Source: Deltaproteobacteria bacterium | GTDB lineage: Bacteria; Desulfobacterota; BSN033; UBA1163 | Length of the DNA: 39,332 nucleotides | Assembly: GCA_016875195.1 (NCBI GenBank) | Contig: VGRY01000038.1 | Coordinates: 1-39,332, forward strand | Direction: 5' to 3' | Translations under genes and position numbers: made by a program | The notes under the pieces: model-generated | Databases searched by the model: none | Told to the model about the DNA's origin: nothing | What the model saw: only the letters and a program-made list of their open reading frames with translations | Shown here: positions 30,864-39,204 of the stretch, piece after piece | How the letters are laid out: the number at the start of each line of letters is the position of its first letter | How positions within the stretch are numbered: the stretch's first letter is position 1

Positions 30864-31796
30864 ATGGCTAAGAAAATCATCCATCTCCTTTGGGCATTGA
30901 TTCTTCTTTTTGGAGTCCTTTCATGCGGACCGTCCGGGAGAGACGAATCAAAAGTGAAAGTCAATTCGCCCCCTGTGATTACCTCCGTCAAGATTTTACC
31001 GGAGAAGGCGACAAGAGATAATGACCTCATTGTCGCTGTTGAGGGCAATGATCCCGATCAGGATTCCATCACCTATCATTATCAATGGATCAAAAACGAT
31101 GCAGAGATGGTCGGAGAAAATAGGAATGTTTTAAAAATCGGGGCTTTCAAAAAAGGAGATCTCATCCGTGTGAAGGTGATGCCATCTGATGGTAAAGCAG
31201 AAGGGAAGCCCTTTCTATCAAATGAGGTGACCATAAGAAATTCTCCCCCTACTCTTCAGGAAGTGAGGATCGAACCTAAAATGGCTTCAGCGAGCGATGA
31301 ATTAAAGGCGGTTGTCAAGGGAGCTGATCCCGATGGGGATTTTATCTATTACACGTACAAGTGGGAGATAAACGATACGGTGTTGACCGAGGAGGAAAAG
31401 GAGGTATTGGGACGAAATCGTTTTAAAAAGGGGGACTCCGTCACGGTGACCGTAATTCCTGATGATCGCGAAGTTACAGGAACTCCAAAAAAATCGGACA
31501 GGGTCGTCATATCAAATAGCATTCCGATCATTGTTTCCTCGCCGCCTACTTCTGTTGAGAAATCGACCTATCTTTATCAAGTTAAAATAAATGACCCTGA
31601 CCATGATCCCATTACTTTCTTTCTAAAATCAGGACCAAAAGGAATGGAAATAGATAAGAATACAGGGCTTATCCGCTGGGAGATTCGGAAGGAAGACAAA
31701 GGGGCTCATCAAATTGAGATCGAAGTCTCTGATAACGAAGGGGCAAAGAGCATTCAGGCATTTACAGTAACGGTTGATATAAAGGGAACTCAATAA
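30864..31796 (+). CDS. Lipoprotein with Ig/cadherin-like beta domains
   Basis: A 310-residue secreted lipoprotein. The signal peptide ends in the lipobox GVLSC with acylated Cys21. Two similar Ig-like units follow (ITSVKILPEKATRDNDLIV and VRIEPKMASASDELKAVV, each with a DPDxD segment that may bind calcium). The third unit (VKINDPDHDPITFFLKSGPKGMEIDKNTG) is cadherin/Ig_He-PIG-like. It probably sits on the inner leaflet of the outer membrane or on the cell surface as an adhesion or structural protein. A strong ribosome binding site (AGGAGGG) precedes ATG 30864. It lies between the regulator and the minor-pilin operon, so a pilus-linked role is plausible but not shown. Confidence 0.8.
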   Translation: MAKKIIHLLWALILLFGVLSCGPSGRDESKVKVNSPPVITSVKILPEKATRDNDLIVAVEGNDPDQDSITYHYQWIKNDAEMVGENRNVLKIGAFKKGDLIRVKVMPSDGKAEGKPFLSNEVTIRNSPPTLQEVRIEPKMASASDELKAVVKGADPDGDFIYYTYKWEINDTVLTEEEKEVLGRNRFKKGDSVTVTVIPDDREVTGTPKKSDRVVISNSIPIIVSSPPTSVEKSTYLYQVKINDPDHDPITFFLKSGPKGMEIDKNTGLIRWEIRKEDKGAHQIEIEVSDNEGAKSIQAFTVTVDIKGTQ

Positions 31797-31980
31797 ATTC
31801 GGTTAAAAAATTTTTCTGTTGCGATTTGAAATCATTAGAATATTCCCTCTATTCTTCCTATGAAAAAAGTTCATAGTTTGATTAAATTTTAATAGAAAAT
31901 TGTCAGATGATTAAGTTTTATTAAACAGGCAAAATCACTATATATTTATTAATATCGAATAGTTATAAATTTCAAAACAA

Positions 31981-31998
31981 GTGGCATATTATTTGCTC
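31981..31998 (+). promoter_or_regulatory. Sigma54 promoter of the minor-pilin/PilY1 operon
   Basis: GTGGCATATTATTTGCTC has GG (31983-31984) and GC (31995-31996) ten bases apart and a full TTGC at -12. It lies about 30 bases upstream of the first minor-pilin ATG. The AT-rich stretch 31800-31980 is a natural place for activator binding and DNA bending. Confidence 0.85.
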
Positions 31999-32028
31999 GT
32001 TACAGTTGTTTGAAAAAGGAGGTGGCTT

Positions 32029-32478
32029 ATGCAAAAAAATAATCAAAAGGGCGTGACCCTCCTCGAATTGATCATCGTGATGGTAATTATTGCCATCGGG
32101 GCCGTTTTAGTAGCTCCTAATATTGGGGCATGGATACCGCATTACCGATTAAGGGGGGCAACCCGGGATATTGTTTCAACCATGAGAACCGCCCAGATGA
32201 AGGCGGTTTCACAAAACATGAGGTATCAAGTCTCTTTTACTCCAGGAACCGGGGAAAATGGGAGTTATATCTTACAAAGAGATTCAGGGGGATTCATTAA
32301 CGATGGTCCAATGCAGTTGCTTCCCAGAGGAATCACGATGGGGACTACTTTACAGAACAACAATGCCATATTTAACCCAGATTCAACCTCTTCTACAGGA
32401 AGCGTGATTTTATCCAATGCAAAGGCACAGAAAAGAATTTTATTAACCGCAACCACCGGGAGGGTAAAGATTGAATAA
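32029..32478 (+). CDS. FimT/FimU-type minor pilin (GspH family)
   Basis: A 149-residue prepilin. The leader MQKNNQKG is cut before VTLLELIIVMVIIAIG with Glu5 present. The body (HYRLRGATRDIVSTMRTAQMKAVSQNMRY) and C-terminal KRILLTATTGRVKI fit the GspH/FimT group, which sits at the pilus tip and helps start assembly; some members bind DNA for uptake. AAGGAGG lies 8 bases before ATG 32029. It is the first gene of a tight operon driven by the sigma54 promoter at 31981, and it overlaps the PilV-like gene. Confidence 0.87.
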   Translation: MQKNNQKGVTLLELIIVMVIIAIGAVLVAPNIGAWIPHYRLRGATRDIVSTMRTAQMKAVSQNMRYQVSFTPGTGENGSYILQRDSGGFINDGPMQLLPRGITMGTTLQNNNAIFNPDSTSSTGSVILSNAKAQKRILLTATTGRVKIE

Positions 32479-32842
32479 ATTGATTAAAAATCAAAAAGGG
32501 TTCTCGTTACTCGAAATTCTTATAGGCCTCATCATTTTGGCGATCGGTCTTCTCGCCATTGCCGCACTGCAGACGACCTCGGTTCGAGGGAATTTTTTCA
32601 GTAACAATTTAATGCAGGGCACTTACGTAGCCCAGGACAGATTGGAATTCTTAAAAAATTTACCCTATGATCAACTCATTGCAGGAAATTACAATCATGG
32701 AACTACAACCATTGCGGGCATTACCTATAACCGGACCTATAGCATCACTGCAAACGGCGATCTCAGAACGATCAATTATACCGTGACATGGAATGATGGG
32801 GCGGATCACAGAATCTCTTTTTCTACGGTAAGATCACAGTGA
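32471..32842 (+). CDS. pilV: PilV-type minor pilin
   Basis: A 123-residue prepilin with leader MNKLIKNQKG before FSLLEILIGLIILAIGLLAIAALQ, the usual PilV N-terminus. Its ALQTTSVRGN and the downstream AQDRLEFLKNLPYD are also typical. Translation starts at TTG 32471, overlapping the FimT stop by 8 bases, and ends overlapping the next gene. PilV joins PilW, PilX and FimU in the priming complex topped by PilY1. Confidence 0.87.
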   Translation: MNKLIKNQKGFSLLEILIGLIILAIGLLAIAALQTTSVRGNFFSNNLMQGTYVAQDRLEFLKNLPYDQLIAGNYNHGTTTIAGITYNRTYSITANGDLRTINYTVTWNDGADHRISFSTVRSQ

Positions 32843-32844
32843 GG

Positions 32845-33681
32845 ATGAGCATGGATCTGTTGAATGCGCTGAAAAACAGGAAGGGGATTACCCTGATTGA
32901 GCTTCTGATCGCTCTGGTCATCAGTGCTCTTCTAATCGCGTCATTATACCGGACTTTCATTGGACAGCAGAAGACCTACATCGTCCAGGAGCAGGTCGTG
33001 GAAATGCAGCAAAACGTAAGGGCTGCCATCATTAAAATGATAAGTGAAATCAGGATGGCCGGCTTTGGCAATCTTGATCTCGCGGCAGGTGTCAACGGTA
33101 TTACGAATGTAATCACCCCCAGTGCGAACAGCATCACGATTCTGGGAGCACTGAGGCAAATATCAACGTTAGAGGCCGGTGCGCAGGCAGGACAGAATCT
33201 AATTACACTGGCCAGTGCAACCGATGCTTTTGATGGTGCAACTTATCACCGCTATATCTCCATCGGAGGACTTGAAAGCAACATTGTCAGTGGCAGGTCC
33301 GGCAATGAATTGACCCTTCAAAATCCTGTTACCATGAATTACCCTGCCAATACACCCATTTTTAAAATTCATGCCATTACCTATGGAATCAGGGAAGCGG
33401 CTGGCGTTCCGGTTCTATTCAGAGACTTATATTCAAATACTGCAGGAAGTCAGAGGGTGACCGTTGCAGAAAATATTGAGAATCTCCAATTTGAATACTT
33501 CGATGCCAATGGCGCCCTTCTGTCGCTTCCTATTGCCAACCCGGAGCTCATTCGGATGGTTCGGGTGACGGTGACTGCGAGGACGATCAGGTCAGATACG
33601 GATTTCAAAGTTGGAGATGGGTTCCGAAGAAGAACCATCGCCTCGAATATCTATGTCCGGAATATGGAGATTATACAATAG
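32845..33681 (+). CDS. pilW: PilW-type minor pilin
   Basis: A prepilin of about 278 residues. The leader ends NRKG before ITLIELLIALVISALLIASLY. The segment VEMQQNVRAAIIKMISEIRMAGFGNLD is the PilW signature, and the long beta-rich head (LQFEYFDANGALL, IRMVRVTVTARTIRSD) is usual. The size fits PilW, the largest of the minor pilins. ATG 32845 is chosen; an in-frame GTG at 32839 overlaps the PilV stop, and ATG 32851 is also possible. It is part of the pilVWX-pilY1 operon. Confidence 0.87.
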   Translation: MSMDLLNALKNRKGITLIELLIALVISALLIASLYRTFIGQQKTYIVQEQVVEMQQNVRAAIIKMISEIRMAGFGNLDLAAGVNGITNVITPSANSITILGALRQISTLEAGAQAGQNLITLASATDAFDGATYHRYISIGGLESNIVSGRSGNELTLQNPVTMNYPANTPIFKIHAITYGIREAAGVPVLFRDLYSNTAGSQRVTVAENIENLQFEYFDANGALLSLPIANPELIRMVRVTVTARTIRSDTDFKVGDGFRRRTIASNIYVRNMEIIQ

Positions 33682-33703
33682 CTCAAAGGGAGGCATTTAA
33701 AGA

Positions 33704-34195
33704 ATGGAAAAGCGATTCCTGGCAAACGGTTCGGAAGGCCCCGAAACATTATTAACCCCATCCGGGCTTCAGCGAAGCATGGTTTCACACAGGCTAAACG
33801 ATAAGGGAGTGGCTCTGGTCATTGCCCTGATGATATTATTGGTGTTAACCCTGATTGGAATTAATGCAATTACTAGTACAACCTTTGAAGTCAGTATATC
33901 GGGGAATGAAAGGTTAGGGACGGATGCATTCTATGCTTCTGAAGCCGGTGCTCAGGTGGGCATCAACCAGATCCCCGTTACCGATCCGATAAGCCGGACG
34001 AAGTTAGGGGAAGATTCCTACTATCGAGGCCGGATTGAAGCTCGCGGTCCATTTTTTACAGAAGGTTATGGTTCGACCTGGCAGTTCGAAAGGTTCCAGG
34101 TCAATGCAACCGGTGAATCGTTCAGGGCAATGAAGGAGATTGAGGTTCAGGTGAGATATGGCCCTTTTCCCGGAGGGACCGGCTACGATAATTGA
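33704..34195 (+). CDS. pilX: PilX-type minor pilin
   Basis: A 163-residue protein with the PilX N-terminal domain: KGVALVIALMILLVLTLIGI, then TTFEVSISGNERLGTDAFYASEAGAQ. Glu5 is replaced in the usual PilX manner. It has an unusually long N-terminal part of about 34 residues before the hydrophobic helix when read from ATG 33704, which has GGGAGG 12 bases upstream. An internal ATG at 33779 would leave a normal short leader. In Neisseria and Pseudomonas, PilX-type pilins belong to the tip complex. Its stop overlaps a possible TTG start of the next frame. Confidence 0.82.
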   Translation: MEKRFLANGSEGPETLLTPSGLQRSMVSHRLNDKGVALVIALMILLVLTLIGINAITSTTFEVSISGNERLGTDAFYASEAGAQVGINQIPVTDPISRTKLGEDSYYRGRIEARGPFFTEGYGSTWQFERFQVNATGESFRAMKEIEVQVRYGPFPGGTGYDN

Positions 34196-34230
34196 GGGAA
34201 AACAGGAAAGGAAAGAGGAGGAATAAAGAG

Positions 34231-34566
34231 ATGCTTTCAATCCGGAAAATGGCTTTGATTTACATACTGGTTTTAATCCCGTTATCCATGGTAACCTCCA
34301 CTGTTTACGCTGAGAAGAGGAAAGAGAATCGGGCCGTTTTTCGGGGGCAGGTCGTCCATATTTCCAATAAATTTATTACGGTAGAGAGAACATATATTGT
34401 CCTTCCACCCACAACGAGAACCCTGGACATCAATGGATCATCCATTCCTTTCGGAACGATTAAGAAAGGAGATTATGTCATTGTGACTATTGAAAAGAAT
34501 GAAGCGACGATACAAATGACCGTAAGGTCCCATACGGACGGTGATGAAAAATTAATTCCGCAATAA
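34231..34566 (+). CDS. Small secreted beta-rich protein between pilX and pilY1
   Basis: A 111-residue protein, start ATG 34231 with AGGAGG 9 bases upstream; a TTG at 34192 would add 13 residues and overlap pilX. A signal peptide (MALIYILVLIPLSMVTSTVYA) is followed by a small beta domain (AVFRGQVVHISNKFITVE, SSIPFGTIKKGDYVIVTIEK) that resembles an OB-like or DUF5666-type fold. It is probably periplasmic. I do not recognise a named family. Its place between PilX and PilY1 suggests a pilus-tip or assembly accessory role. Confidence 0.65.
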   Translation: MLSIRKMALIYILVLIPLSMVTSTVYAEKRKENRAVFRGQVVHISNKFITVERTYIVLPPTTRTLDINGSSIPFGTIKKGDYVIVTIEKNEATIQMTVRSHTDGDEKLIPQ

Positions 34567-34580
34567 GAACGGAGGAGGAG

Positions 34581-37517
34581 ATGTTTAAATATATAGCTCT
34601 TTTTTGCCTGGTCTTTTTGATTTGGGCAAATGGATCCCGTGCAGACGATACCCAGATATTCGCCGTTCGCGTCGATCCAAACGTCCTGATCATCATGGAC
34701 AACTCCGGAAGCATGAATGAGGTTATCTATCATAAGGGCTATAATCCACTCACAACCTATACTGGAGATTACATATCCGGAGCCATATATTACAGGCACA
34801 ATGCATCGTATGGATTAATATCTTCCACCGGAAATGGGAAGACCGTTTCACTGTTAACCGGCCCCGGAGATGATAATGCAGGAGTCAGATATAACGGAAA
34901 CTATCTCAACTGGATCTTCTGGCATGCCACAGATACTGAGCGAAGTCAAATTGGAGAACAATCGAATAAAACAAGGATTCAGGTGGCCAGGGAGGTGTTA
35001 ATTAATTTAGTCAACAATATCAATGGGGTCCGCTTCGGCCTGATGAGATTTCATACTAATTCGACTAATCCGGAAGGCGGGGTTTTAATCGCCGAATGCG
35101 GATCTGAAAAAAGTCTCATTACCACGGCCATCCAGGGAATGCTTGCAGATACGTGGACACCGCTTTCCGAGACGATGGTTGAAGCCTGGGATTATTTTGC
35201 GGGAAGCAATAGGTCAACCTACCGAAATGCCAGGTATACGAGCCCGATTCAATATTATTGCCAGAAGAATTTTATCATCCTCATAACCGACGGAGAACCG
35301 ACAAAAGACTGGAACATCCCGTCCGGTATATTGACTGCAATTGCCGGCCAGTATGATGCAACCCCACAATCCGGAAATGATAACCGACCCTTTTATTTGG
35401 ACGGTGTGGCTTGGTATCTGAACGTGAACGATGCGAGAAATAATCTTGTGGGCCTTCAAAACGTGATTACTTACCCGATCGGTTTTAATATCAACCATCC
35501 TTTGTTAGAAAAGACAGCTTTTAAGGGAGGAGGATTGTATTTTACTGCCAACAATGCGGAGCAACTGACCGATGCTTTAGAAAAGGTGCTCATCGATATC
35601 AGCAACAAGTCATTTTCGTTTACGTCTCCGTCGGTTCCTGCAGTGAGGACGGTCTATGACAATATGATCTATCTCACCTCCTTCGAACCTAACGAAACCC
35701 CGTTCTGGAAAGGCGATCTGAAAGCCTATCGTCTTGAAGAAGACGGAACCCTTAAAGTGGACGGCAGTGGGAACCCCGACCCGAATTCCTTGATCTGGGG
35801 TGCTGCCGAGAAATTAAAGACAAATCCTTCCACAGAAAGAAAAATTAAGACCTACGTCCGGGGAGCCATGAGTAATTTCATGACAGCGAATATTACCAAT
35901 GACGATCTGGATGTTGTTGATGACGCAACCCATCAAAAACTGATTGTCCATATCAGGGGAGGAGATGTGTTTGACATCGACCCCAAGGATGGAGTGACAA
36001 ACGTGGATAGACGCTCTAAACTTGGCGACATCTTCCATTCCAACCCCGTAATTGTGGGATCGCCATCGAAATTTTTCAAAGATGAAGGATTCCACGGGCC
36101 AGGGGGGTTTTTCGAGACGAAAAAGAAGAGAACCAAGGTCGTCATCGTCGGATCAAATGGTGGCATGCTCCACGCCTTTAATGCAGGAAACTGGGATGAA
36201 ACCCAACCCCCTCAAGGAGGTTATGATGAGGGCTCGGGTGTTGAGGAATGGGCATTCATCCCTTCTAGTGTGCTAAAAAATTTAAAACAGATGGTTTCTT
36301 CCCACACTTATTACGTCGATTCGTCGCCCAAAGTGGCCGATGTGTGGTGGGGGGATTTAAATTCGAACGGAAAGAAGGACCCCGGGGAATGGCGGACCGT
36401 TCTGGTCTGCGGGTTAAGAAAAGGAGGCAAGCATTATTTTGCCCTTGATATTACAGATACGAAAAATCCGGCTTTTCTCTGGGAATTCCCATCTTCAGGC
36501 GATACGGCGACCCTTGATAAATTGGGCGAAAGCTGGTCCGAACCCGCCATTGGCAAGGTGAAATTTGGAGGAAACGAAGTATGGGTGGCTTTTATCGGAG
36601 GCGGGTTTGATCCCACCGAAACGAAAGTTAAAGATGCATCGGTTGGAAGAGGTTTGTTTGTCATCGATATCAAGACAGGCAGTATCATCAAAGAACTTTC
36701 CGGATATGAAGGAATGAAGTATTCCATGCCGGCCCCTCCGACGGCAGTGGATTTGAACCTGAACGGCTATGTTGACAGGGTCTATATCGGTGATTTAGGA
36801 GGCCAGATGTGGGTCTTCGACGTTTCTTCAGGCAATAAAGAGGAATGGACAGGGAAAAGGTTATTCCAGGCTCCTGCAACTCCCACCCAGAAACACCCCA
36901 TTTTTTATCAGCCTGCAGTGGCATTTGACAGGTATAGAGTTCCCTGGATCTATTTTGGGACAGGAGACAGGGAAAACCCGAACGACAGCACCAACCCTCC
37001 AGAGAGATTTTATGCGGTCAAAGACGATGGGCAGGAGCCCTATCCGAGAAGAGAGGGGAATTTAAAAGACCTTATAGGGCTTGGGGAAAACACATTTGTG
37101 GGGGTAACCGATCCACAGAAGGGATGGTTTATCAAGCTTGAAAAGACCGATGGGAAACATGAAAAAGCACTCGCCAAGCCAGCGGTTTTCAACCGTCTGG
37201 TCTATTTTACTACTTATTCTTTCAAACAAACGAATGATCCCTGTAGGGTAGATGGAGATGCCAAACTTTACATAGTGGAATACCTCTCCGGCGGAGGAGC
37301 ACTGTTAGTGGATGAGGTAACGGATTTTTCACTCACTCCTTCAGATCGTTCGAAAATGATCGGAGAGGGTATCCCCTCTGCTCCGGTGATTTCAACCAAC
37401 CTAAAAGGAAAAGCTTCGATTATCATCGGAACGACAAGCGGACAGATCTCTTCAAAGGAAGGATTCTCACCCACTAAGAACAAAGGTTTATTCTATTGGA
37501 GGGAAGTGGTGAGGTAG
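34581..37517 (+). CDS. pilY1: Type IV pilus tip adhesin/assembly protein PilY1
   Basis: A 978-residue secreted protein. The signal peptide ends near ANGSRA. A von Willebrand factor A domain follows with the MIDAS motif D40-N-S-G-S and IILITDGEPT. From about residue 500 there is a quinoprotein-like beta-propeller (VVIVGSNGGMLHAFNAGNWD, GKHYFALDITDTKNPAFLWE, RVYIGDLGGQMWVFDVSSG). A calcium-loop motif DLNLNGYVD lies at about residues 729-737, matching the PilY1 site. A second dockerin/EF-like loop, GDLNSNGKKDPGEW, is near residue 592. PilY1 caps the minor-pilin complex and acts in adhesion and surface sensing. GGAGGAGG lies just before ATG 34581. Last gene of the sigma54 operon. Confidence 0.93.
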   Translation: MFKYIALFCLVFLIWANGSRADDTQIFAVRVDPNVLIIMDNSGSMNEVIYHKGYNPLTTYTGDYISGAIYYRHNASYGLISSTGNGKTVSLLTGPGDDNAGVRYNGNYLNWIFWHATDTERSQIGEQSNKTRIQVAREVLINLVNNINGVRFGLMRFHTNSTNPEGGVLIAECGSEKSLITTAIQGMLADTWTPLSETMVEAWDYFAGSNRSTYRNARYTSPIQYYCQKNFIILITDGEPTKDWNIPSGILTAIAGQYDATPQSGNDNRPFYLDGVAWYLNVNDARNNLVGLQNVITYPIGFNINHPLLEKTAFKGGGLYFTANNAEQLTDALEKVLIDISNKSFSFTSPSVPAVRTVYDNMIYLTSFEPNETPFWKGDLKAYRLEEDGTLKVDGSGNPDPNSLIWGAAEKLKTNPSTERKIKTYVRGAMSNFMTANITNDDLDVVDDATHQKLIVHIRGGDVFDIDPKDGVTNVDRRSKLGDIFHSNPVIVGSPSKFFKDEGFHGPGGFFETKKKRTKVVIVGSNGGMLHAFNAGNWDETQPPQGGYDEGSGVEEWAFIPSSVLKNLKQMVSSHTYYVDSSPKVADVWWGDLNSNGKKDPGEWRTVLVCGLRKGGKHYFALDITDTKNPAFLWEFPSSGDTATLDKLGESWSEPAIGKVKFGGNEVWVAFIGGGFDPTETKVKDASVGRGLFVIDIKTGSIIKELSGYEGMKYSMPAPPTAVDLNLNGYVDRVYIGDLGGQMWVFDVSSGNKEEWTGKRLFQAPATPTQKHPIFYQPAVAFDRYRVPWIYFGTGDRENPNDSTNPPERFYAVKDDGQEPYPRREGNLKDLIGLGENTFVGVTDPQKGWFIKLEKTDGKHEKALAKPAVFNRLVYFTTYSFKQTNDPCRVDGDAKLYIVEYLSGGGALLVDEVTDFSLTPSDRSKMIGEGIPSAPVISTNLKGKASIIIGTTSGQISSKEGFSPTKNKGLFYWREVVR

Positions 37518-37527
37518 GACCATAGGG

Positions 37528-37680
37528 CGGCTAACGTTTCTCGTTGTCGAAGCTGGTATCGATGCTCGCCCTGTACCATATTAGGTTCAGGGCTCGTTTC
37601 TCGAAACTGGAGGCTCGGGTTTTCATCGAGCTTCGGGCATCGAGTCTCTTGCCTCGATACGAGCATCGTCAACGTTAAAC
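37528..37680. repeat. Palindromic repeat family, copy 5
   Basis: Left end GGCTAACGTTTCTCGTTGTC (37528-37547), then GGTATCGATGCTCG. The right end is CTCGATACGAGCATCGTCAA (37653-37672), then CGTTAAAC. The copy is about 150 bases and starts 10 bases after the pilY1 stop. It fills the convergent gap to the TPR gene and may act as a transcription stop for both. Confidence 0.78.
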
Positions 37681-37693
37681 TTTTATAAGACTT

Positions 37694-38656
37694 TTATTTC
37701 TGGAGTTGTTGAAGTTTTTTAATCCTCTCTTGAGCTTCCGAAAAAGATTCATCCAGCCTTAAGACCTGGTTGAACGTTTCCATGGCCTGAGAAAGCATCC
37801 CATTGGCTTCATAGGCGAGTCCCAGATTGAAGTGAAGCCTGACCAGTTTCTCTCTGGTCAGCCCTTTAATCTGGGCAGCTTCTTTTAGTTGTTGAATCGC
37901 CTGAGCATTGTCTCCTTTTTCCAAAAAACAACTGCCGAGCATGATGTAGCAGTCGAATTTGATGGCAGGATTTGAAGAGGCCAGTTCAAATTCTGATATG
38001 GCATAGTCGAAGAGCTCCATCTCCTTGTAGGCAATTCCCAAATGATAGTGCATTTCAGAATCTTTGTCTGGAGGCAGTTGGGCTTCAGCCCCATCGGGCA
38101 TGCTCGAAGTTTCAACGACTGAAGAAGGGAAGAGATCAGATTTGTCATCGAAGGGTTTGATCTCTTCAGGGGGAGAGTAATGCTCAGGAGGAGGAAATTG
38201 AACTGGAGGCACTACTTTTGGGATATCCCTGGGTTGCGAGGGCATATCAAGGCTGTTCAAAGCCTTTCTTGCCTCCTGGTCATCGGGTTTTGTCTCCAGA
38301 ATGCTCAAATAATAGTTTCGGGCATCTCCTGCCAATCCTTCCTTAAGATATAAGGAAGCAATTTTATGAAGAGCGTCAATCCGTTTGGGGCTGATGGCAA
38401 GGACTTTTTTATAAATGGAGATTGCTCGTGAATTAAGATCCTCTTCTGTATAGAGTCCAGCCAACTTCATATACTCCGTAATGGCCTTCTCGTTTTCTCC
38501 GATTTTAAAATAGAGATCGCCCAGTTTTAGATATAACCGTGTATCATTGGGGTCTGCCTCGATCAGTTTAATATACTCGGCGATCGCCTTTTTGGGCTGA
38601 TTCTTCTGAATATATTTCTGTGCAAGGTCTAAGATCTTTTCTTTATCAGTCGCCAA
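37694..38656 (-). CDS. TPR-repeat scaffold protein
   Basis: A 320-residue, soluble protein made of tetratricopeptide repeats. The N-terminal block has about four (ILDLAQKYIQKNQPKKAIAEY, RLYLKLGDLYFKIGENEKAI, AISIYKKVLAISPKRIDALH, DARNYYLSILETKPDDQEA). A proline-rich linker of about 60 residues (PPVQFPPPEHYSPPEE) follows. The C-terminal block has about three more (MHYHLGIAYKEMELFDYAI, CYIMLGSCFLEKGDNAQAI, HFNLGLAYEANGMLSQAM). No signal peptide is seen. The start is TTG 38656; an in-frame stop (TGA) 12 bases upstream leaves no longer option. It is probably a protein-protein adaptor; partners are unknown. Confidence 0.82.
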   Translation of the reverse strand: MATDKEKILDLAQKYIQKNQPKKAIAEYIKLIEADPNDTRLYLKLGDLYFKIGENEKAITEYMKLAGLYTEEDLNSRAISIYKKVLAISPKRIDALHKIASLYLKEGLAGDARNYYLSILETKPDDQEARKALNSLDMPSQPRDIPKVVPPVQFPPPEHYSPPEEIKPFDDKSDLFPSSVVETSSMPDGAEAQLPPDKDSEMHYHLGIAYKEMELFDYAISEFELASSNPAIKFDCYIMLGSCFLEKGDNAQAIQQLKEAAQIKGLTREKLVRLHFNLGLAYEANGMLSQAMETFNQVLRLDESFSEAQERIKKLQQLQK

Positions 38657-39186
38657 AATCGACTCTCTTCAGTACAACCAATTTTAACTCAAAACTTAAT
38701 CAAAGAACAGGAAAAAGTCAAGCTTTTGAATTTATGTTTGAATTTATGTTTTGTGTTTTGAATTCTATCATCTCACCAGAAATCTATAAAGTTTAAGAGA
38801 CCCTCTAATAATTTCGAACTCGTCACTCCCGCCCCGTATCAAGCACGGGATAAACTCCAACCGGAGTCCAGTCGTTGCGACTCGAAACCGAGTTATTTCG
38901 TACCGTCAAAAGCGGGACTGAATTCTCCTGATAATGATAGGAACTGGAATGACATTCTTAGAGGGTGCATAGACTTCGTAACTATTATTAAACTCTTGCT
39001 TCGGGAGTATTTTCTTGTTTCGAAGTTTGATGACATGTGGTTCAATTTTGTTAGTACTTTAGACATTTCTTTATCAGTGGTAAATAATTGACCATATATT
39101 AGCAATAATTTATAATTCACTCTATCCGATAAATCTGAATTCTTTAGATATTTTAATGTATTAAGTGGTTAAGATATTTACAGCTT
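38657..39186. other. Gene-poor region before the right-edge promoter
   Basis: No convincing gene is seen. A minus-strand frame at 38893-39120 has no ribosome binding site or family signature and is left out. The stretch is AT-rich, contains the hairpin cluster at 38833-38892, and leads into a sigma54 promoter. Confidence 0.5.
38833..38892. repeat. Cluster of four small palindromes
   Basis: Consecutive stems: CCCGT/ACGGG (38833-38849), ACTCC/GGAGT (38854-38867), GTCG/CGAC (38871-38881) and CTCG/CGAG (38881-38892). The last 23 bases are identical to 30670-30692 inside repeat copy 4, showing that the repeat family is modular. Confidence 0.65.
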
Positions 39187-39204
39187 TTGGCACTTAATTT
39201 GCTT
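39187..39204 (+). promoter_or_regulatory. Near-perfect sigma54 promoter at the right edge
   Basis: TTGGCACTTAATTTGCTT has the full TGGCAC and TTGC elements with GG (39189-39190) and GC (39201-39202) ten bases apart. It points right, and no start codon with a good ribosome binding site follows within the remaining 128 bases. The transcript leader contains GTTTT/AAAAC and ATCG/CGAT stems. The gene it drives lies outside the window. Confidence 0.85.

Noticed and set aside
34192..34230. TTG start giving a 13-residue longer protein before pilY1
   Set aside because: ATG 34231 has an AGGAGG at 9 bases and begins a normal signal peptide; the upstream residues are charged and would spoil it.
38893..39120. 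Minus-strand 75-codon frame
   Set aside because: No ribosome binding site, no recognisable family and unremarkable composition; it lies in repeat-rich non-coding DNA.
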